Shown one piece after another: positions 47,262 to 56,914 of a DNA stretch of 64,000 bases. This DNA is from Oscillospiraceae bacterium. Its GTDB lineage: Bacteria > Bacillota > Clostridia > Oscillospirales > Ruminococcaceae. The position numbers and the translations under genes were made by a program. The DNA lies in assembly GCA_021201135.1 (NCBI GenBank), contig JAJQGT010000006.1, positions 685,548-749,547 of the forward strand. Direction: 5' to 3'. The first letter of the stretch is position 1, and each line of letters begins with the position of its first letter. The notes below the pieces were generated by a model. That model was not told the DNA's origin and made no database searches. It worked only from the letters and a program-made list of their open reading frames with translations.

Positions 47262-47349
47262 ACGGGCGGATGATATCCGCCCGAAAAAGCATGTAAGAAA
47301 AGTAGGGGCGGATAAGTTCGCATAGCGAACTTGTATATCCAGCCCCTAC
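47262..47349. repeat. GGGCGGAT...ATCCGCCC family, copy 2 plus a variant interrupted by a nested palindrome
   Basis: ACGGGCGGATGATATCCGCCC (47262..47282) and GTAGGGGCGGATA-[AGTTCGCATAGCGAACTTG]-TATATCCAGCCCCTAC (47302..47349). Confidence 0.75.
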
Positions 47350-47352
47350 AAT

Positions 47353-48567
47353 TTACGCCATAAGTTTGCTGAGATTCTCCGCTATCGTCCCAATGAACTC
47401 CTCGGTCGAGACCGACTGCTTGTTCTCGAGGGTCGAGAGTGCCGCCATGTCGCCGGTCATGATGCCGCTTTCGATGGTCGAGATGGTCGCTTTCTCAAGC
47501 TTGTCGGCATAGTCGCAAAGCTCGGGGATTTCGTCGAGCTCGCCGCGCTTGCGGAAGGCGCCGGACCATGCGAAGATGGTCGCAACGGGGTTGGTCGAGG
47601 TGCGCTCGCCCTTGAGATACTTGTAGTAGTGCCTCTGGACTGTGCCGTGGGCGGCTTCGTACTCGTAAACTCCGTCGGGAGAGACGAGCACCGAGGTCAT
47701 AAGACCAAGGCTTCCATAGGCTGTGGCAACCATGTCGCTCATGACGTCGCCGTCGTAGTTCTTGCAAGCCCAGATTACGCCGCCGTTTGAACGGACGATT
47801 CTGGCGACAACGTCGTCGATGAGGGTGTAGAAGTACTCGATGTCGGCGGCTTCGAACTTCTCTTTATACTCTGCTTCGTAAATCTCCGCAAAGATGTCCT
47901 TGAAATGGTGGTCGTAGGTCTTCGAAATAGTGTCCTTCGCCGCAAACCAGACGTCCTGATGGGTGTCGAGGGCGTAGGAAAGGCAGGAACGGGCAAAGCT
48001 CGCAATAGACTTGTCGAGGTTGTGGACGCCCTGAATGATTCCGGCGCTCGACTTAAAATCATGAATAAGAGCCCTTGTCTCGTTGCCGTTCTCGTCGGTC
48101 ACGACAAGCTCGGCTTTCGAGCCCTGCGGAACGGCGAGCTCGGTGTTCTTGTAGATGTCGCCATAGGCGTGACGGGCAATCGTAATGGGCTTCGTCCATG
48201 TCGGGATGAAGGGCGTGATGCCCTTGACGATAATCGGGGTTCTGAAGACGGTGCCGTCGAGGATGGCACGGATGGTGCCGTTCGGGGACTTCCACATCTC
48301 CTTGAGGTGGTACTCCTCAACTCTGGCGGCGTTCGGAGTGATGGTGGCACACTTGACTGCGACGCCATACTTCTTCGTCGCCTCGGCACTGTCGATGGTG
48401 ACCTGGTCGTCGGTTTCGTTTCTGTGAACGAGTCCCAGGTCGTAATATTCGGATTTCAGGTCGACGAACGGGGCGATGAGCTCGTCCTTGATCATCTGCC
48501 AGACAACCCTTGTCATCTCGTCGCCGTCCATTTCGACAAGCGGCGTTTTCATTTGAATTTTTGCCAT
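47353..48567 (-). CDS. icd: Isocitrate dehydrogenase (NADP-dependent)
   Basis: '[23 protein letters not shown]', '[32 protein letters not shown]', '[24 protein letters not shown]'. Confidence 0.96.
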   Translation of the reverse strand: MAKIQMKTPLVEMDGDEMTRVVWQMIKDELIAPFVDLKSEYYDLGLVHRNETDDQVTIDSAEATKKYGVAVKCATITPNAARVEEYHLKEMWKSPNGTIRAILDGTVFRTPIIVKGITPFIPTWTKPITIARHAYGDIYKNTELAVPQGSKAELVVTDENGNETRALIHDFKSSAGIIQGVHNLDKSIASFARSCLSYALDTHQDVWFAAKDTISKTYDHHFKDIFAEIYEAEYKEKFEAADIEYFYTLIDDVVARIVRSNGGVIWACKNYDGDVMSDMVATAYGSLGLMTSVLVSPDGVYEYEAAHGTVQRHYYKYLKGERTSTNPVATIFAWSGAFRKRGELDEIPELCDYADKLEKATISTIESGIMTGDMAALSTLENKQSVSTEEFIGTIAENLSKLMA

Positions 48568-48591
48568 TTTCTTTGACCTCCCAATGTTGTA

Positions 48592-50523
48592 TCAGAGTTT
48601 CGATTTCGTGTAATCGAGAAGACCGCCTGCGAGGATGATTTCCCTGTCACGGGCGGAAAGCTCTATCTTAAGAGTGACCGATTCGCCGGTGGTGAGATTC
48701 TTGAGTTCGACGGTGTCGCCGGTTGCGACGGCATCCTTGAGACCGGTGAGGCTGAGCTTGTCGCCCTGAGAAATCTTTTCATAGTCGGATTCAGTCTCGA
48801 ACGTAAGAGGCAGGATTCCGGCGTTGATGAGATTAGCCTTGTGGATTCGGGCGAACGACTGGACGACTACAGCCTTGATGCCTAAGTAGAGAGGAGCCAG
48901 AGCGGCATGCTCTCTTGAGGAGCCCTGACCATAGTTCGAGCCGCCGACGATAATGCTTGTGCCGAGGCTCAGTGCTCTCGCCGGGAACTCTGTGTCGACA
49001 ACCTCAAAGCAGTGCTTCGAGATTTCGGGGATGTTGGAGCGTAAGGGAAGAATCTTCGAACCTGCTGGCATGATGTGGTCTGTCGTGATGTTGTCACCGA
49101 CCTTGAGGGAGCATTCTGCTTCGATTGAATCGGGAAGCGGAGAAGTCTTCGGGTAGCCCTTGATGTTCGGTCCCCTCTTGATTTCGACAGCCGGAGCTTC
49201 TTCGGGAGTTGCCGGAAGCTCGACCATGTTGTCATTGATTACGAACTCCTCGGGCATCTTGAACTCGGGCATGTCGCCGAGGGTTCTCGGGTCGGTTAGA
49301 ACGCCCGTCAAAGCTGAAGCGGCGGCTGTTTCGGGAGAGATAAGATAAACCTGTGCGTCCTTGGTGCCGCTTCTGCCAAGGAAGTTACGGTTGAATGTTC
49401 TGAGCGAAACGCCCGCAGAGTTGGGCGACTGACCCATGCCGATGCAGGGACCGCATGCGGACTCGAGAATTCTCGCGCCGCAGTCAATCATATCCGAAAG
49501 ATACTCGCCCTTCGAGAGCATGTTGAGAACCTGCTTCGAGCCGGGAGCGATTGAAAGTGAAACGTCGGGGTGAACGGTCTTGCCCTTCAAAATATAGGCG
49601 ACCTTCATCATGTCGACAAACGAGGAGTTGGTGCAGGAGCCGATGCAGACCTGATTAATCTTCATCCCTGCAAGCTCGCTGACGGGCTTGACGTTGTCGG
49701 GAGAGTGAGGGCAAGCCGCCAGAGGCTCGAGGGCGCTGAGGTCGATTACGAGCTCCTCGTCATAGACGGCGTCGGGGTCGGCTTTGAGCTCAACCCAATC
49801 GGCTTCTCTGTGCTGTGCCTTCATGAATTCATATGTCTTCTCGTCCGACGGGAAAATGCTGGTGGTTGCGCCGAGCTCTGCGCCCATGTTGGTGATGGTA
49901 GCGCGTTCAGGAACGCTGAGGGTCTTGACACCCTCGCCGGTGTATTCGATAATCTTGCCGACACCGCCCTTGACGGTGAGGCGTCTCAATACTTCGAGAA
50001 TTACGTCTTTTGCCGAAACCCAAGGGCTGAGCTTGCCGGTGAGCTCGAATTTTACCATTTTCGGGTAAGTAATATAGAGCGGACCGCCGCCCATTGCGAC
50101 TGCGACGTCGAGACCTCCCGCACCGATTGCGAGCATTCCCAAGCCGCCACATGTGGGAGTATGGGAGTCGGAGCCGATGAGGGTCTTGCCGGGAATGCCG
50201 AAGCGTTCGAGGTGAACCTGATGGCAGATGCCGTTGCCCGGACGGGAGAACGAAATTCCCCTCTTCTTGGCGACCGAACCGATAAACAGGTGATCGTCGG
50301 CGTTTTCAAAGCCGGACTGGAGAGTGTTGTGGTCAACATATGCGACGCTCTTCTCGGTCTTGACGGAAGGAATTTCCATCGCCTCAAGCTCGATATACGC
50401 CATCGTGCCGGTGGCGTCCTGAGTCAGAGTCTGGTCAATCTTAATTCCGATTTCGGAACCCTTTTTGAACTCACCGTCAACGAGGTGAGCCTTTAAAATT
50501 TTTTCAGCTACGGTATAGCCCAT
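48592..50523 (-). CDS. Aconitate hydratase
   Basis: 'LIGSDSHTPTCGGLGMLAIGAGGLDVA', 'IGSCTNSSFVDM', 'CGPCIGMGQSPNSAGVSLRTFNRNFLGRSGT', 'GGSNYGQGSSREHAALAP'. Confidence 0.95.
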   Translation of the reverse strand: MGYTVAEKILKAHLVDGEFKKGSEIGIKIDQTLTQDATGTMAYIELEAMEIPSVKTEKSVAYVDHNTLQSGFENADDHLFIGSVAKKRGISFSRPGNGICHQVHLERFGIPGKTLIGSDSHTPTCGGLGMLAIGAGGLDVAVAMGGGPLYITYPKMVKFELTGKLSPWVSAKDVILEVLRRLTVKGGVGKIIEYTGEGVKTLSVPERATITNMGAELGATTSIFPSDEKTYEFMKAQHREADWVELKADPDAVYDEELVIDLSALEPLAACPHSPDNVKPVSELAGMKINQVCIGSCTNSSFVDMMKVAYILKGKTVHPDVSLSIAPGSKQVLNMLSKGEYLSDMIDCGARILESACGPCIGMGQSPNSAGVSLRTFNRNFLGRSGTKDAQVYLISPETAAASALTGVLTDPRTLGDMPEFKMPEEFVINDNMVELPATPEEAPAVEIKRGPNIKGYPKTSPLPDSIEAECSLKVGDNITTDHIMPAGSKILPLRSNIPEISKHCFEVVDTEFPARALSLGTSIIVGGSNYGQGSSREHAALAPLYLGIKAVVVQSFARIHKANLINAGILPLTFETESDYEKISQGDKLSLTGLKDAVATGDTVELKNLTTGESVTLKIELSARDREIILAGGLLDYTKSKL

Positions 50524-50634
50524 GCTATCGCCCCTTTATTTAGTGTTAGGTTTATTTTAATACAGTAACGAGCCGATGTCAATAGCACTCTCTCATCTTT
50601 GGATATTTTGCCGAATCGGACATCAAATATTTGC

Positions 50635-50660
50635 AAAAAAGGCGACATAAAGCCGCCTTT
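50635..50660 (-). terminator. Terminator of the PIN/Phd operon
   Basis: Minus strand AAAGGCGGCTTTATGTCGCCTTTTTT. Confidence 0.65.
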
Positions 50661-50695
50661 GATTTGAAAAATGAATTTTTTGGGGTGGGAATCCG

Positions 50696-51091
50696 TCATG
50701 TTGCGAAATACGAGTTATAGAAATCAGCCACCGTAGATATGCACTTGTCCTCGGGATAATGCTTGATATTGCCGGTGACAAGAGTTGCATTGCAGAATTT
50801 TGCGACTTCGTAAAACTTGCGGTCGCTTTCATCTGTGAACCTGACATCCGGCAACGGATTCGCTATAACCGAGATGCCTGACAACGTCAGCTCCTCCAGA
50901 AGCCAGTCCACCTGCCATTTATCAAACTTAAACTTTGGTCTTGACAGAACCGAACGATATTCTTCGAGAAGCCGATAATCATAGCACAGTTTGAAGCGCC
51001 CCGCCAGGGTTGCGGAAACTATTGCCGACGGCTTGCTCCCCTGCGACCAGAGAGCGGAGACGAGTACGTTAGTATCCAGAACGATAAACAC
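50696..51091 (-). CDS. PIN-domain toxin (VapC-like)
   Basis: 'MFIVLDTNVLVSALWSQGSKPSAIV', 'YRSVLSRPKFKF', 'VRFTDESDRKFYEVAKFCNATLVTGNIKHYPED'. Confidence 0.9.
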   Translation of the reverse strand: MFIVLDTNVLVSALWSQGSKPSAIVSATLAGRFKLCYDYRLLEEYRSVLSRPKFKFDKWQVDWLLEELTLSGISVIANPLPDVRFTDESDRKFYEVAKFCNATLVTGNIKHYPEDKCISTVADFYNSYFAT

Positions 51092-51095
51092 TTCC

Positions 51096-51371
51096 CTATT
51101 CTCCTCTTCTTGCCGCCTGAATTTCAGCCTCTATTTCTTCATCAGACATATAACCTTCGGAAGCCGCCCGGGAACGCATGCTGTTGAAGGCAATCATGGC
51201 TTTAGCCTGTCTGACTGCCAGAAGCATCAAATCAAGGTTGTCACCGGAAACATCCATCATCAGTGCGGCGGGCTTGCCGTTGTTTGTGATGACAACCTCA
51301 TTACCTTTGGCAAGATTGTCCCACATGCTCTTCGATTCGGTTCTCAGATCTCTTACTGAATAGAAATTCAT
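51096..51371 (-). CDS. Phd/YefM-like antitoxin
   Basis: 'MNFYSVRDLRTESKSMWDNLAKGNEVVITNNGKPAALMMDVSGDNLD'; directly upstream of the PIN toxin gene. Confidence 0.88.
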   Translation of the reverse strand: MNFYSVRDLRTESKSMWDNLAKGNEVVITNNGKPAALMMDVSGDNLDLMLLAVRQAKAMIAFNSMRSRAASEGYMSDEEIEAEIQAARRGE

Positions 51372-51404
51372 TTACAGCACCTCCTTGGTGTTCTTTCAAT
51401 ATTT

Positions 51405-51458
51405 GTGTACACTATTAGTGCACACTATTAGTATACACTATCGTGTCCGTTTTGTCAA
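51405..51458 (-). promoter_or_regulatory. Promoter and tandem operator repeats of the TA operon
   Basis: Minus strand TTGACA-N17-TATACT with iterated CACTAATAGTG-like units over and after the -10. Confidence 0.7.
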
Positions 51459-51476
51459 CACATTTATGTTCACAAA

Positions 51477-51508
51477 AAGAAAAGCCGAGCAAACCCGCTC
51501 AGCTTTTA
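51477..51508 (-). terminator. Terminator of the YitT-like gene
   Basis: Minus strand AAAAGCTGAGCGGGTTTGCTCGGCTTTTCTTTTT. Confidence 0.75.
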
Positions 51509-51513
51509 ATTCA

Positions 51514-52419
51514 TTATTCATCCACCGCTTCCGGGACTTTTCTCCTGCTCTTGAAGTACCCTACCGTACTTGAGACTGTGGAGATGGTGGCGAAGGTGCC
51601 GGGGTACTTTTCGAGGATGTCCTTGAGGTTCACCATCTGGTCTTTATTTACGACGCAGATGAGGACGCTTCTGTCTTCGTGGGTATAGCCGCCCTTGCCC
51701 TCGACGATTGTCGCCGAGTGTCCGAGCTTGGTGATTATTTCCTCTGAGATTTCCTTCGGGGAGTTGGTGATAATCTCGAACTTCACCGCCTCGCGGTTGC
51801 CCTTGAGGATTCTGTCGCTCAGGGTGCTTGAGAAGTAGCTGTAGACGATGCAGAGGAGCACCGGCTCGATCTTATAATCATAGACGAAGTAGGACGATAT
51901 CGCAACAACGGTGTTCAATGCGAACATGACCCACGCAAGGTTATACGCCGGGTGCTTCTTGTGGATGATGACGGCGATAAGGTCGGTTCCTCCGGAGCAG
52001 CAATTCGACATCATCGCATAGCCGAGGATTCCGCCGTTCAGAATTCCCGAGACGACCGGTCCCAGAATGGTACTTGTGCCGGTGTCGGTCTGATAGATGA
52101 ATCTCGAAAGGTCGACATATGACGACTGCAAAACGATGAGCATCACCGAGAAAGTAGATATGTAGACGAGAGTCCGGACGGCGAACTGCTTGTCGACATA
52201 GAAAAATACTATTATTATAAGTGGGATGTTGATGAGGAGTGAAAGATATCCTACGTTGATGCCGAGTACATACTGAATCATTGTTGCGATGCCGTTGACT
52301 CCCGACGGTGCGAAGCTGTTCGGGAAGATGAACAGGACATACACGAGGGCGCAGGCGCTCGCCAATAAGGCTATAAAGACGTAGCTCCAGATTTTTCTCA
52401 ATACTGTGACGAATGACAT
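51514..52419 (-). CDS. YitT family membrane protein (DUF161/DUF2179)
   Basis: 'SFAPSGVNGIATMIQYVLG', 'SNCCSGGTDLIAVIIHKK', C-terminal 'ATIVEGKGGYTHEDRSVLICVVNKDQMVNLKDILEKYPGTFATIS'. Confidence 0.93.
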   Translation of the reverse strand: MSFVTVLRKIWSYVFIALLASACALVYVLFIFPNSFAPSGVNGIATMIQYVLGINVGYLSLLINIPLIIIVFFYVDKQFAVRTLVYISTFSVMLIVLQSSYVDLSRFIYQTDTGTSTILGPVVSGILNGGILGYAMMSNCCSGGTDLIAVIIHKKHPAYNLAWVMFALNTVVAISSYFVYDYKIEPVLLCIVYSYFSSTLSDRILKGNREAVKFEIITNSPKEISEEIITKLGHSATIVEGKGGYTHEDRSVLICVVNKDQMVNLKDILEKYPGTFATISTVSSTVGYFKSRRKVPEAVDE

Positions 52420-52435
52420 TTTTTATCTGCCTTTC

Positions 52436-53608
52436 TTATTTGCTTGCCGCATCTATAATATTGACATATTTCACGATTCTTCGCTTGTCAGGCGGAACGA
52501 GATAAAAGAGCCTCTTCTCGTAGTAGAGGTTGAACCAGCCGTTCGGCGTGTATGGTGCGCCGCCGATGTCCCGGGTCTTTTTGTGGAGCTCGACTGGCTC
52601 ACCGTAAACAGAACCGACAAGGTCGAAGCTCTCCATGTCCACCCGCAAATGCGCTTCACCAGCTTCCATGTCCATGTGCCCGTGCTTATTCACGGCACCG
52701 ATTTTTATGTCGTCCTCCATGACGGTGTCCAAGGGAAGCAGTCCCCGTTGGAGATAATACCAAGCGTTTACGGAGCGGACATACTCGTTATCGAAGCGAT
52801 AGTCATCCGAGAGCGTCGTCTTGAATCCGCACGCCTCGCAACGGACTTCATTGCCTTCGGCTTTGATTTGGAACTCTTCGCCGCACTTGGGGCACTTATA
52901 TAGAATAGTGTCGAGACCCTCAGCGGTCTTGCTTGTCTTATAGTGACAGCCTTTCATTTCCCACTCGTCGTCATGATAAATAGCTTTGTCGATTACTTCG
53001 GAAATCTCATCGACAGATAGCTTTGCAATCTCATTTGCTGAGAATAGCTGTGCGGTTTTGACTTTAATGTCACCCTTGCGGTACCTCTTGCCCCACTTCG
53101 GGAAGACGAGCGCCGAGCCGTTGCCGGTTATCGTATAGACCGGGAGCCCCAGCTTCTTCACGAGCTCGGGAGTGCCCTTTGTCACCTTCTGAGAATGTGC
53201 CACAGCGTTGAGCCTGCCCTCGGGGAAGAGGACGATTATGTTGCCCTCGTTCTTGGCTCTTAAGATTCCCCGGATGGTGCCGGTGTCGGGGCAGAACATC
53301 TTCTTTGTGACGGCGTGCCCGAATCTTCTTATGAACCAGCCTATCACCGGGCTATACATGAAGTGCTCGCTCAGAACAAAGGTCGGTCGGTACGGAAGAA
53401 GCGTCAGCCCGACTATTATGTGGTCCTTAAGGGAGATGTGCGGCGCTAAGATGAGCGACGGCTCTTTGATGCCATCCAATCCCGTGCGGTCGATGGTGAG
53501 GTGCACGCCTTTGATTTTGAAAATGAGAGCGGAGATCCATAGATAGAGATGATAAATCCCCCACGTCGGCTTGCCAAGCTTCTTCGATTTATTATTTTCA
53601 GATGCCAT
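52436..53608 (-). CDS. PlsC-like acyltransferase with zinc-ribbon-like insertion
   Basis: 'LILAPHISLKDHIIVG', 'IIVLFPEGRLNAVAHSQKVTKGT', 'YKCPKCGEEFQIKAEGNEVRCEACGFKTTL'. Confidence 0.82.
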   Translation of the reverse strand: MASENNKSKKLGKPTWGIYHLYLWISALIFKIKGVHLTIDRTGLDGIKEPSLILAPHISLKDHIIVGLTLLPYRPTFVLSEHFMYSPVIGWFIRRFGHAVTKKMFCPDTGTIRGILRAKNEGNIIVLFPEGRLNAVAHSQKVTKGTPELVKKLGLPVYTITGNGSALVFPKWGKRYRKGDIKVKTAQLFSANEIAKLSVDEISEVIDKAIYHDDEWEMKGCHYKTSKTAEGLDTILYKCPKCGEEFQIKAEGNEVRCEACGFKTTLSDDYRFDNEYVRSVNAWYYLQRGLLPLDTVMEDDIKIGAVNKHGHMDMEAGEAHLRVDMESFDLVGSVYGEPVELHKKTRDIGGAPYTPNGWFNLYYEKRLFYLVPPDKRRIVKYVNIIDAASK

Positions 53609-53754
53609 TTTATATTTTCACCGCCAACAGTTGTCTTTCAGTGGAGGGCACTTATATATTAAATGTCCTTCCGGTAAACTATTGTAGCATATAATAATCA
53701 AAATAGCAACAGGATTTTGCGCGCATTTTGGTAAAATTTAAACTGCATCAAAAC

Positions 53755-53783
53755 TTGACACTTTGACTTTAACATGATATAAT
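53755..53783 (+). promoter_or_regulatory. Sigma-70 promoter of the glt-gln operon
   Basis: TTGACA-N17-TATAAT. Confidence 0.85.
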
Positions 53784-53794
53784 TTTTCGTAATG

Positions 53795-53857
53795 AGCAAA
53801 GGCGTTCATATAGGGGATAGTCTACCCTTTTGAAGGAAACGTCTTTGCTTTTTTTCT
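53795..53857 (+). terminator. Leader terminator/attenuator upstream of the glt-gln operon
   Basis: AGCAAAGGCGTT ... AACGTCTTTGCTTTTTTT enclosing AGGGGATAGTCTACCCT; lies between promoter and first CDS. Confidence 0.75.
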
Positions 53858-53878
53858 TAAACGAAAGGAAGAGAAGTC

Positions 53879-54970
53879 ATGAAGTTGGAAGGTCAGGTAC
53901 GCATACCTTCGGGCTGTGCAATATCCGCCGTAATTTCAAAGGACGGCAGAAAGATGAGCGGAGACGCCATTATCAAGAGCATGGTACCTATGCACGACCG
54001 CTCAAACGGTCTGGGAGGCGGATTTGCCGCATACGGTATTTATCCGGAATATAAGGAATTCTTCGCCCTGCATATTTTCTACAACGACAATAACGTCAGG
54101 ATGGAATGCGAGAATTTACTCAAGGATGGATTCGAGATTATCAAATCCGAGAGCATCCCGATAAGAAAGACTCCGAAAATCTCGGACGTTCCGCTTATCT
54201 GGAGATACTTCGTTGCTCCGATGTCGTCGGTGCTGTCAAGATTGCATGTCGACGAAAAAGAATATGTTGCGGAAACGGTCATGAAGATTAACTCCCAGAT
54301 TAACGGCGCATATGTCTTCTCATCCGGAAAGAATATGGGCGTATTCAAGGCTGTCGGCTACCCCGAGGATGTCGGCTATTTCTACAGGCTCGACGAATAC
54401 GAGGGCTACTGCTGGACGGCTCACGGAAGATATCCGACGAACACCCCCGGCTGGTGGGGCGGCGCTCACCCGTTTGCGCTCCTTGATTACACAATCGTCC
54501 ACAACGGCGAGATTTCTTCATACGACGCCAACCGCCGCTATATAGAAATGTACGGCTACAAGTGCACACTGCAGACCGATACCGAGGTTATCACATATAT
54601 TGCCGATTATCTTCTCAGAAAACAGGGCTTGACCCTTGAGGAGACCGCCTCGGTTATCGCGGCTCCCTTCTGGTCGACCATTGAGTCGAAATCGGAAGAG
54701 GAAAAGAAGAAGCTGAGCTACCTAAGAACCGTTTACTCGAGCTTACTCGTCACGGGACCTTTCTCGATAGTTTTGGGGTTCGAAGGCGGACTGATGGCTC
54801 TTAATGACAGACTGAAGCTTCGGTCGATGGTAACGGCAGAGAAGGACGATCTCGTGTTCGTAGCAAGCGAGGAATCGGCGATAAGGGTTATGTGCCCCGA
54901 TGCGGAGAATGTTTATGCTCTGTCGGGCGGCGAGCCGATTATCGTCAGAGTTGAGGAGGGGAAATACTGA
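53879..54970 (+). CDS. Glutamate synthase glutamine amidotransferase domain protein
   Basis: 'CAISAVISKDGRKMSGDAI', 'YCWTAHGRYPTNTPGWWGGAHPFALLDYTIVHNGEISSYDANRRYIE'. Confidence 0.9.
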   Translation: MKLEGQVRIPSGCAISAVISKDGRKMSGDAIIKSMVPMHDRSNGLGGGFAAYGIYPEYKEFFALHIFYNDNNVRMECENLLKDGFEIIKSESIPIRKTPKISDVPLIWRYFVAPMSSVLSRLHVDEKEYVAETVMKINSQINGAYVFSSGKNMGVFKAVGYPEDVGYFYRLDEYEGYCWTAHGRYPTNTPGWWGGAHPFALLDYTIVHNGEISSYDANRRYIEMYGYKCTLQTDTEVITYIADYLLRKQGLTLEETASVIAAPFWSTIESKSEEEKKKLSYLRTVYSSLLVTGPFSIVLGFEGGLMALNDRLKLRSMVTAEKDDLVFVASEESAIRVMCPDAENVYALSGGEPIIVRVEEGKY

Positions 54971-56475
54971 TGGCTATAAATTATGTAAACCCCGAATTTG
55001 AGGTAGTAAGGAATCCCAACCGCTGTATAGCGTGCAGGGTCTGCGAGCGTCAGTGCTCAAACGGCGTTCACAGCTTCGACCCCGAAACGGGTACAATGAT
55101 GTCGGACGAGACAAAGTGCGTCGACTGCCAGAGATGCGTGGCACTTTGCCCGACAAGAGCTTTAAAAATTGTCAAGAACGAGTGCCAGCTCCGTGAAAAC
55201 GCCAACTGGCAACAGGACACTATCTATGAAATTTACAAGCAGGCGGGAAGCGGAGGAGTTCTTCTTTCGTCTATGGGCAACCCGAAGCCGCTCCCTGTTT
55301 ACTGGGACAAAATTCTTATAAACGCTTCGCAGGTTACGAATCCCCCTATCGACCCGTTAAGAGAGCCGATGGAGACAAAGGTATTCCTCGGCAAGAAGCC
55401 GACAATGCCCGAAAGAAACCCCGACGGAAGCCTCAAGACCGATCTGGCTCCTCAGCTCGAGCTTTCGATGCCGGTCATGTTCTCGGCGATGAGCTACGGC
55501 TCCATCAGCTACAACGCACACGAGAGCCTTGCAAGAGCCGCAGAAAATCTTGGCATCTACTACAACACCGGTGAGGGCGGACTTCACGAGGACTTCTATA
55601 AGTACGGCGCCAACACCATTGTCCAGGTTGCATCCGGTCGTTTCGGCGTTCATGAGGATTACCTCAGTGCGGGTGCCGCAATCGAGATTAAGATGGGTCA
55701 GGGTGCAAAGCCGGGCATTGGCGGACATCTTCCCGGAAAGAAGATCGTCGGCGACGTCTCGAGAACAAGAATGATTCCCGAGGGCTCGGACGCTATCTCC
55801 CCCGCCCCGCACCACGATATCTACTCTATCGAGGACCTGAGACAGCTTGTCTACTCTCTGAAAGAAGCGACTCAGTACACAAAGCCGGTTATTGTAAAAG
55901 TAGCGGCTGTACATAACATCGCCGCAATCGCAAGCGGTATCGCAAGAAGCGGTGCCGACATCATCGCAATCGACGGCTTCAGAGGCGGAACCGGTGCGGC
56001 TCCGACAAGAATCAGAGACAACGTCGGTATCCCGATTGAACTGGCTCTTGCTTCCGTTGACCAGAGGCTCCGTGACGAGGGAATCAGAAACAACGTATCA
56101 TTGGTTGTCGGCGGAAGTATCCGCTCGGCTTCGGACGTTGTAAAGGCTGTAGCCCTCGGCGCTGACGCCTGCTATGTTGCAACCGCCGCACTTCTGGCTC
56201 TCGGATGCCACCTCTGCAGAACATGTCACACCGGCAACTGCAACTGGGGCATTGCAACCCAGAAGCCGGAGCTCGTCAAGAGACTTAACCCGGATATCGG
56301 CTCACAGAGGCTTATCAATCTCATGACCGCATGGCAGCACGAGATCAAAGAGCTCATGGGCGGTATGGGTATAAACTCGATTGAGGCTCTGAGAGGAAAC
56401 AGACTGATGCTCAGAGGAGTAAACCTCAACGAGAAAGAACTCGAGATACTCGGTATCTCGCATGCGGGAGAGTGA
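54970..56475 (+). CDS. Glutamate synthase FMN-binding domain protein with N-terminal ferredoxin-like motifs
   Basis: 'CIACRVCERQC', 'CVDCQRCVALCP', 'HLPGKKIVGDVSRTRMIPEGSDAISPAPHHDIYSIEDLRQLVYSLK', 'IDGFRGGTGAAPTRIRDNVGIPIE'. Confidence 0.95.
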   Translation: MAINYVNPEFEVVRNPNRCIACRVCERQCSNGVHSFDPETGTMMSDETKCVDCQRCVALCPTRALKIVKNECQLRENANWQQDTIYEIYKQAGSGGVLLSSMGNPKPLPVYWDKILINASQVTNPPIDPLREPMETKVFLGKKPTMPERNPDGSLKTDLAPQLELSMPVMFSAMSYGSISYNAHESLARAAENLGIYYNTGEGGLHEDFYKYGANTIVQVASGRFGVHEDYLSAGAAIEIKMGQGAKPGIGGHLPGKKIVGDVSRTRMIPEGSDAISPAPHHDIYSIEDLRQLVYSLKEATQYTKPVIVKVAAVHNIAAIASGIARSGADIIAIDGFRGGTGAAPTRIRDNVGIPIELALASVDQRLRDEGIRNNVSLVVGGSIRSASDVVKAVALGADACYVATAALLALGCHLCRTCHTGNCNWGIATQKPELVKRLNPDIGSQRLINLMTAWQHEIKELMGGMGINSIEALRGNRLMLRGVNLNEKELEILGISHAGE

Positions 56476-56480
56476 CGGAT

Positions 56481-56909
56481 ATGAAAAGAGTTTATGTAAA
56501 CGAAAAATGGTGCCTTGGATGTCATCTCTGCGAGTATAACTGCGCTTTTGCAAACTCGGGACTCAAGGATATGGCAAAGCTCAAGGGCAAGGAAATCTAC
56601 CCGAGAATCAGGGTTGAGGGCGACGACAAGATTACTTTCGCAATCTCCTGCCGCCACTGCGAGGACCCGATATGCATAAAGAGCTGTATTTCGGGCGCAC
56701 TCTCGAAGACTCCCGACGGAATGGTCGAAATCGACAAGTCAAGATGCGTCGGTTGCCTCACATGCGTCCTCGTCTGCCCCTATGGCGCCGTTATTCAGGA
56801 CGGCGACGGAGCGGTTCAGAAGTGCGAGCTCTGCCTTAAGAACTCATCGGGTGCTCCGGCATGCGTTGCCGGTTGCCCGAATAACGCGATTGTTTACGAA
56901 GAGAGGTGA
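56481..56909 (+). CDS. 4Fe-4S ferredoxin-type electron transfer subunit
   Basis: 'CLGCHLCEYNCAFANSG', 'CRHCEDPICIKSCISGAL', 'CVGCLTCVLVCPYGAV', 'CELC'. Confidence 0.9.
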   Translation: MKRVYVNEKWCLGCHLCEYNCAFANSGLKDMAKLKGKEIYPRIRVEGDDKITFAISCRHCEDPICIKSCISGALSKTPDGMVEIDKSRCVGCLTCVLVCPYGAVIQDGDGAVQKCELCLKNSSGAPACVAGCPNNAIVYEER

Positions 56910-56914
56910 GCGAA

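Noticed and set aside
47905-48576. 223-aa plus-strand ORF
   Set aside because: Antisense to icd; no supporting motifs.
49570-50496. 308-aa plus-strand ORF
   Set aside because: Antisense to aconitase; no recognisable domain and no SD or promoter.
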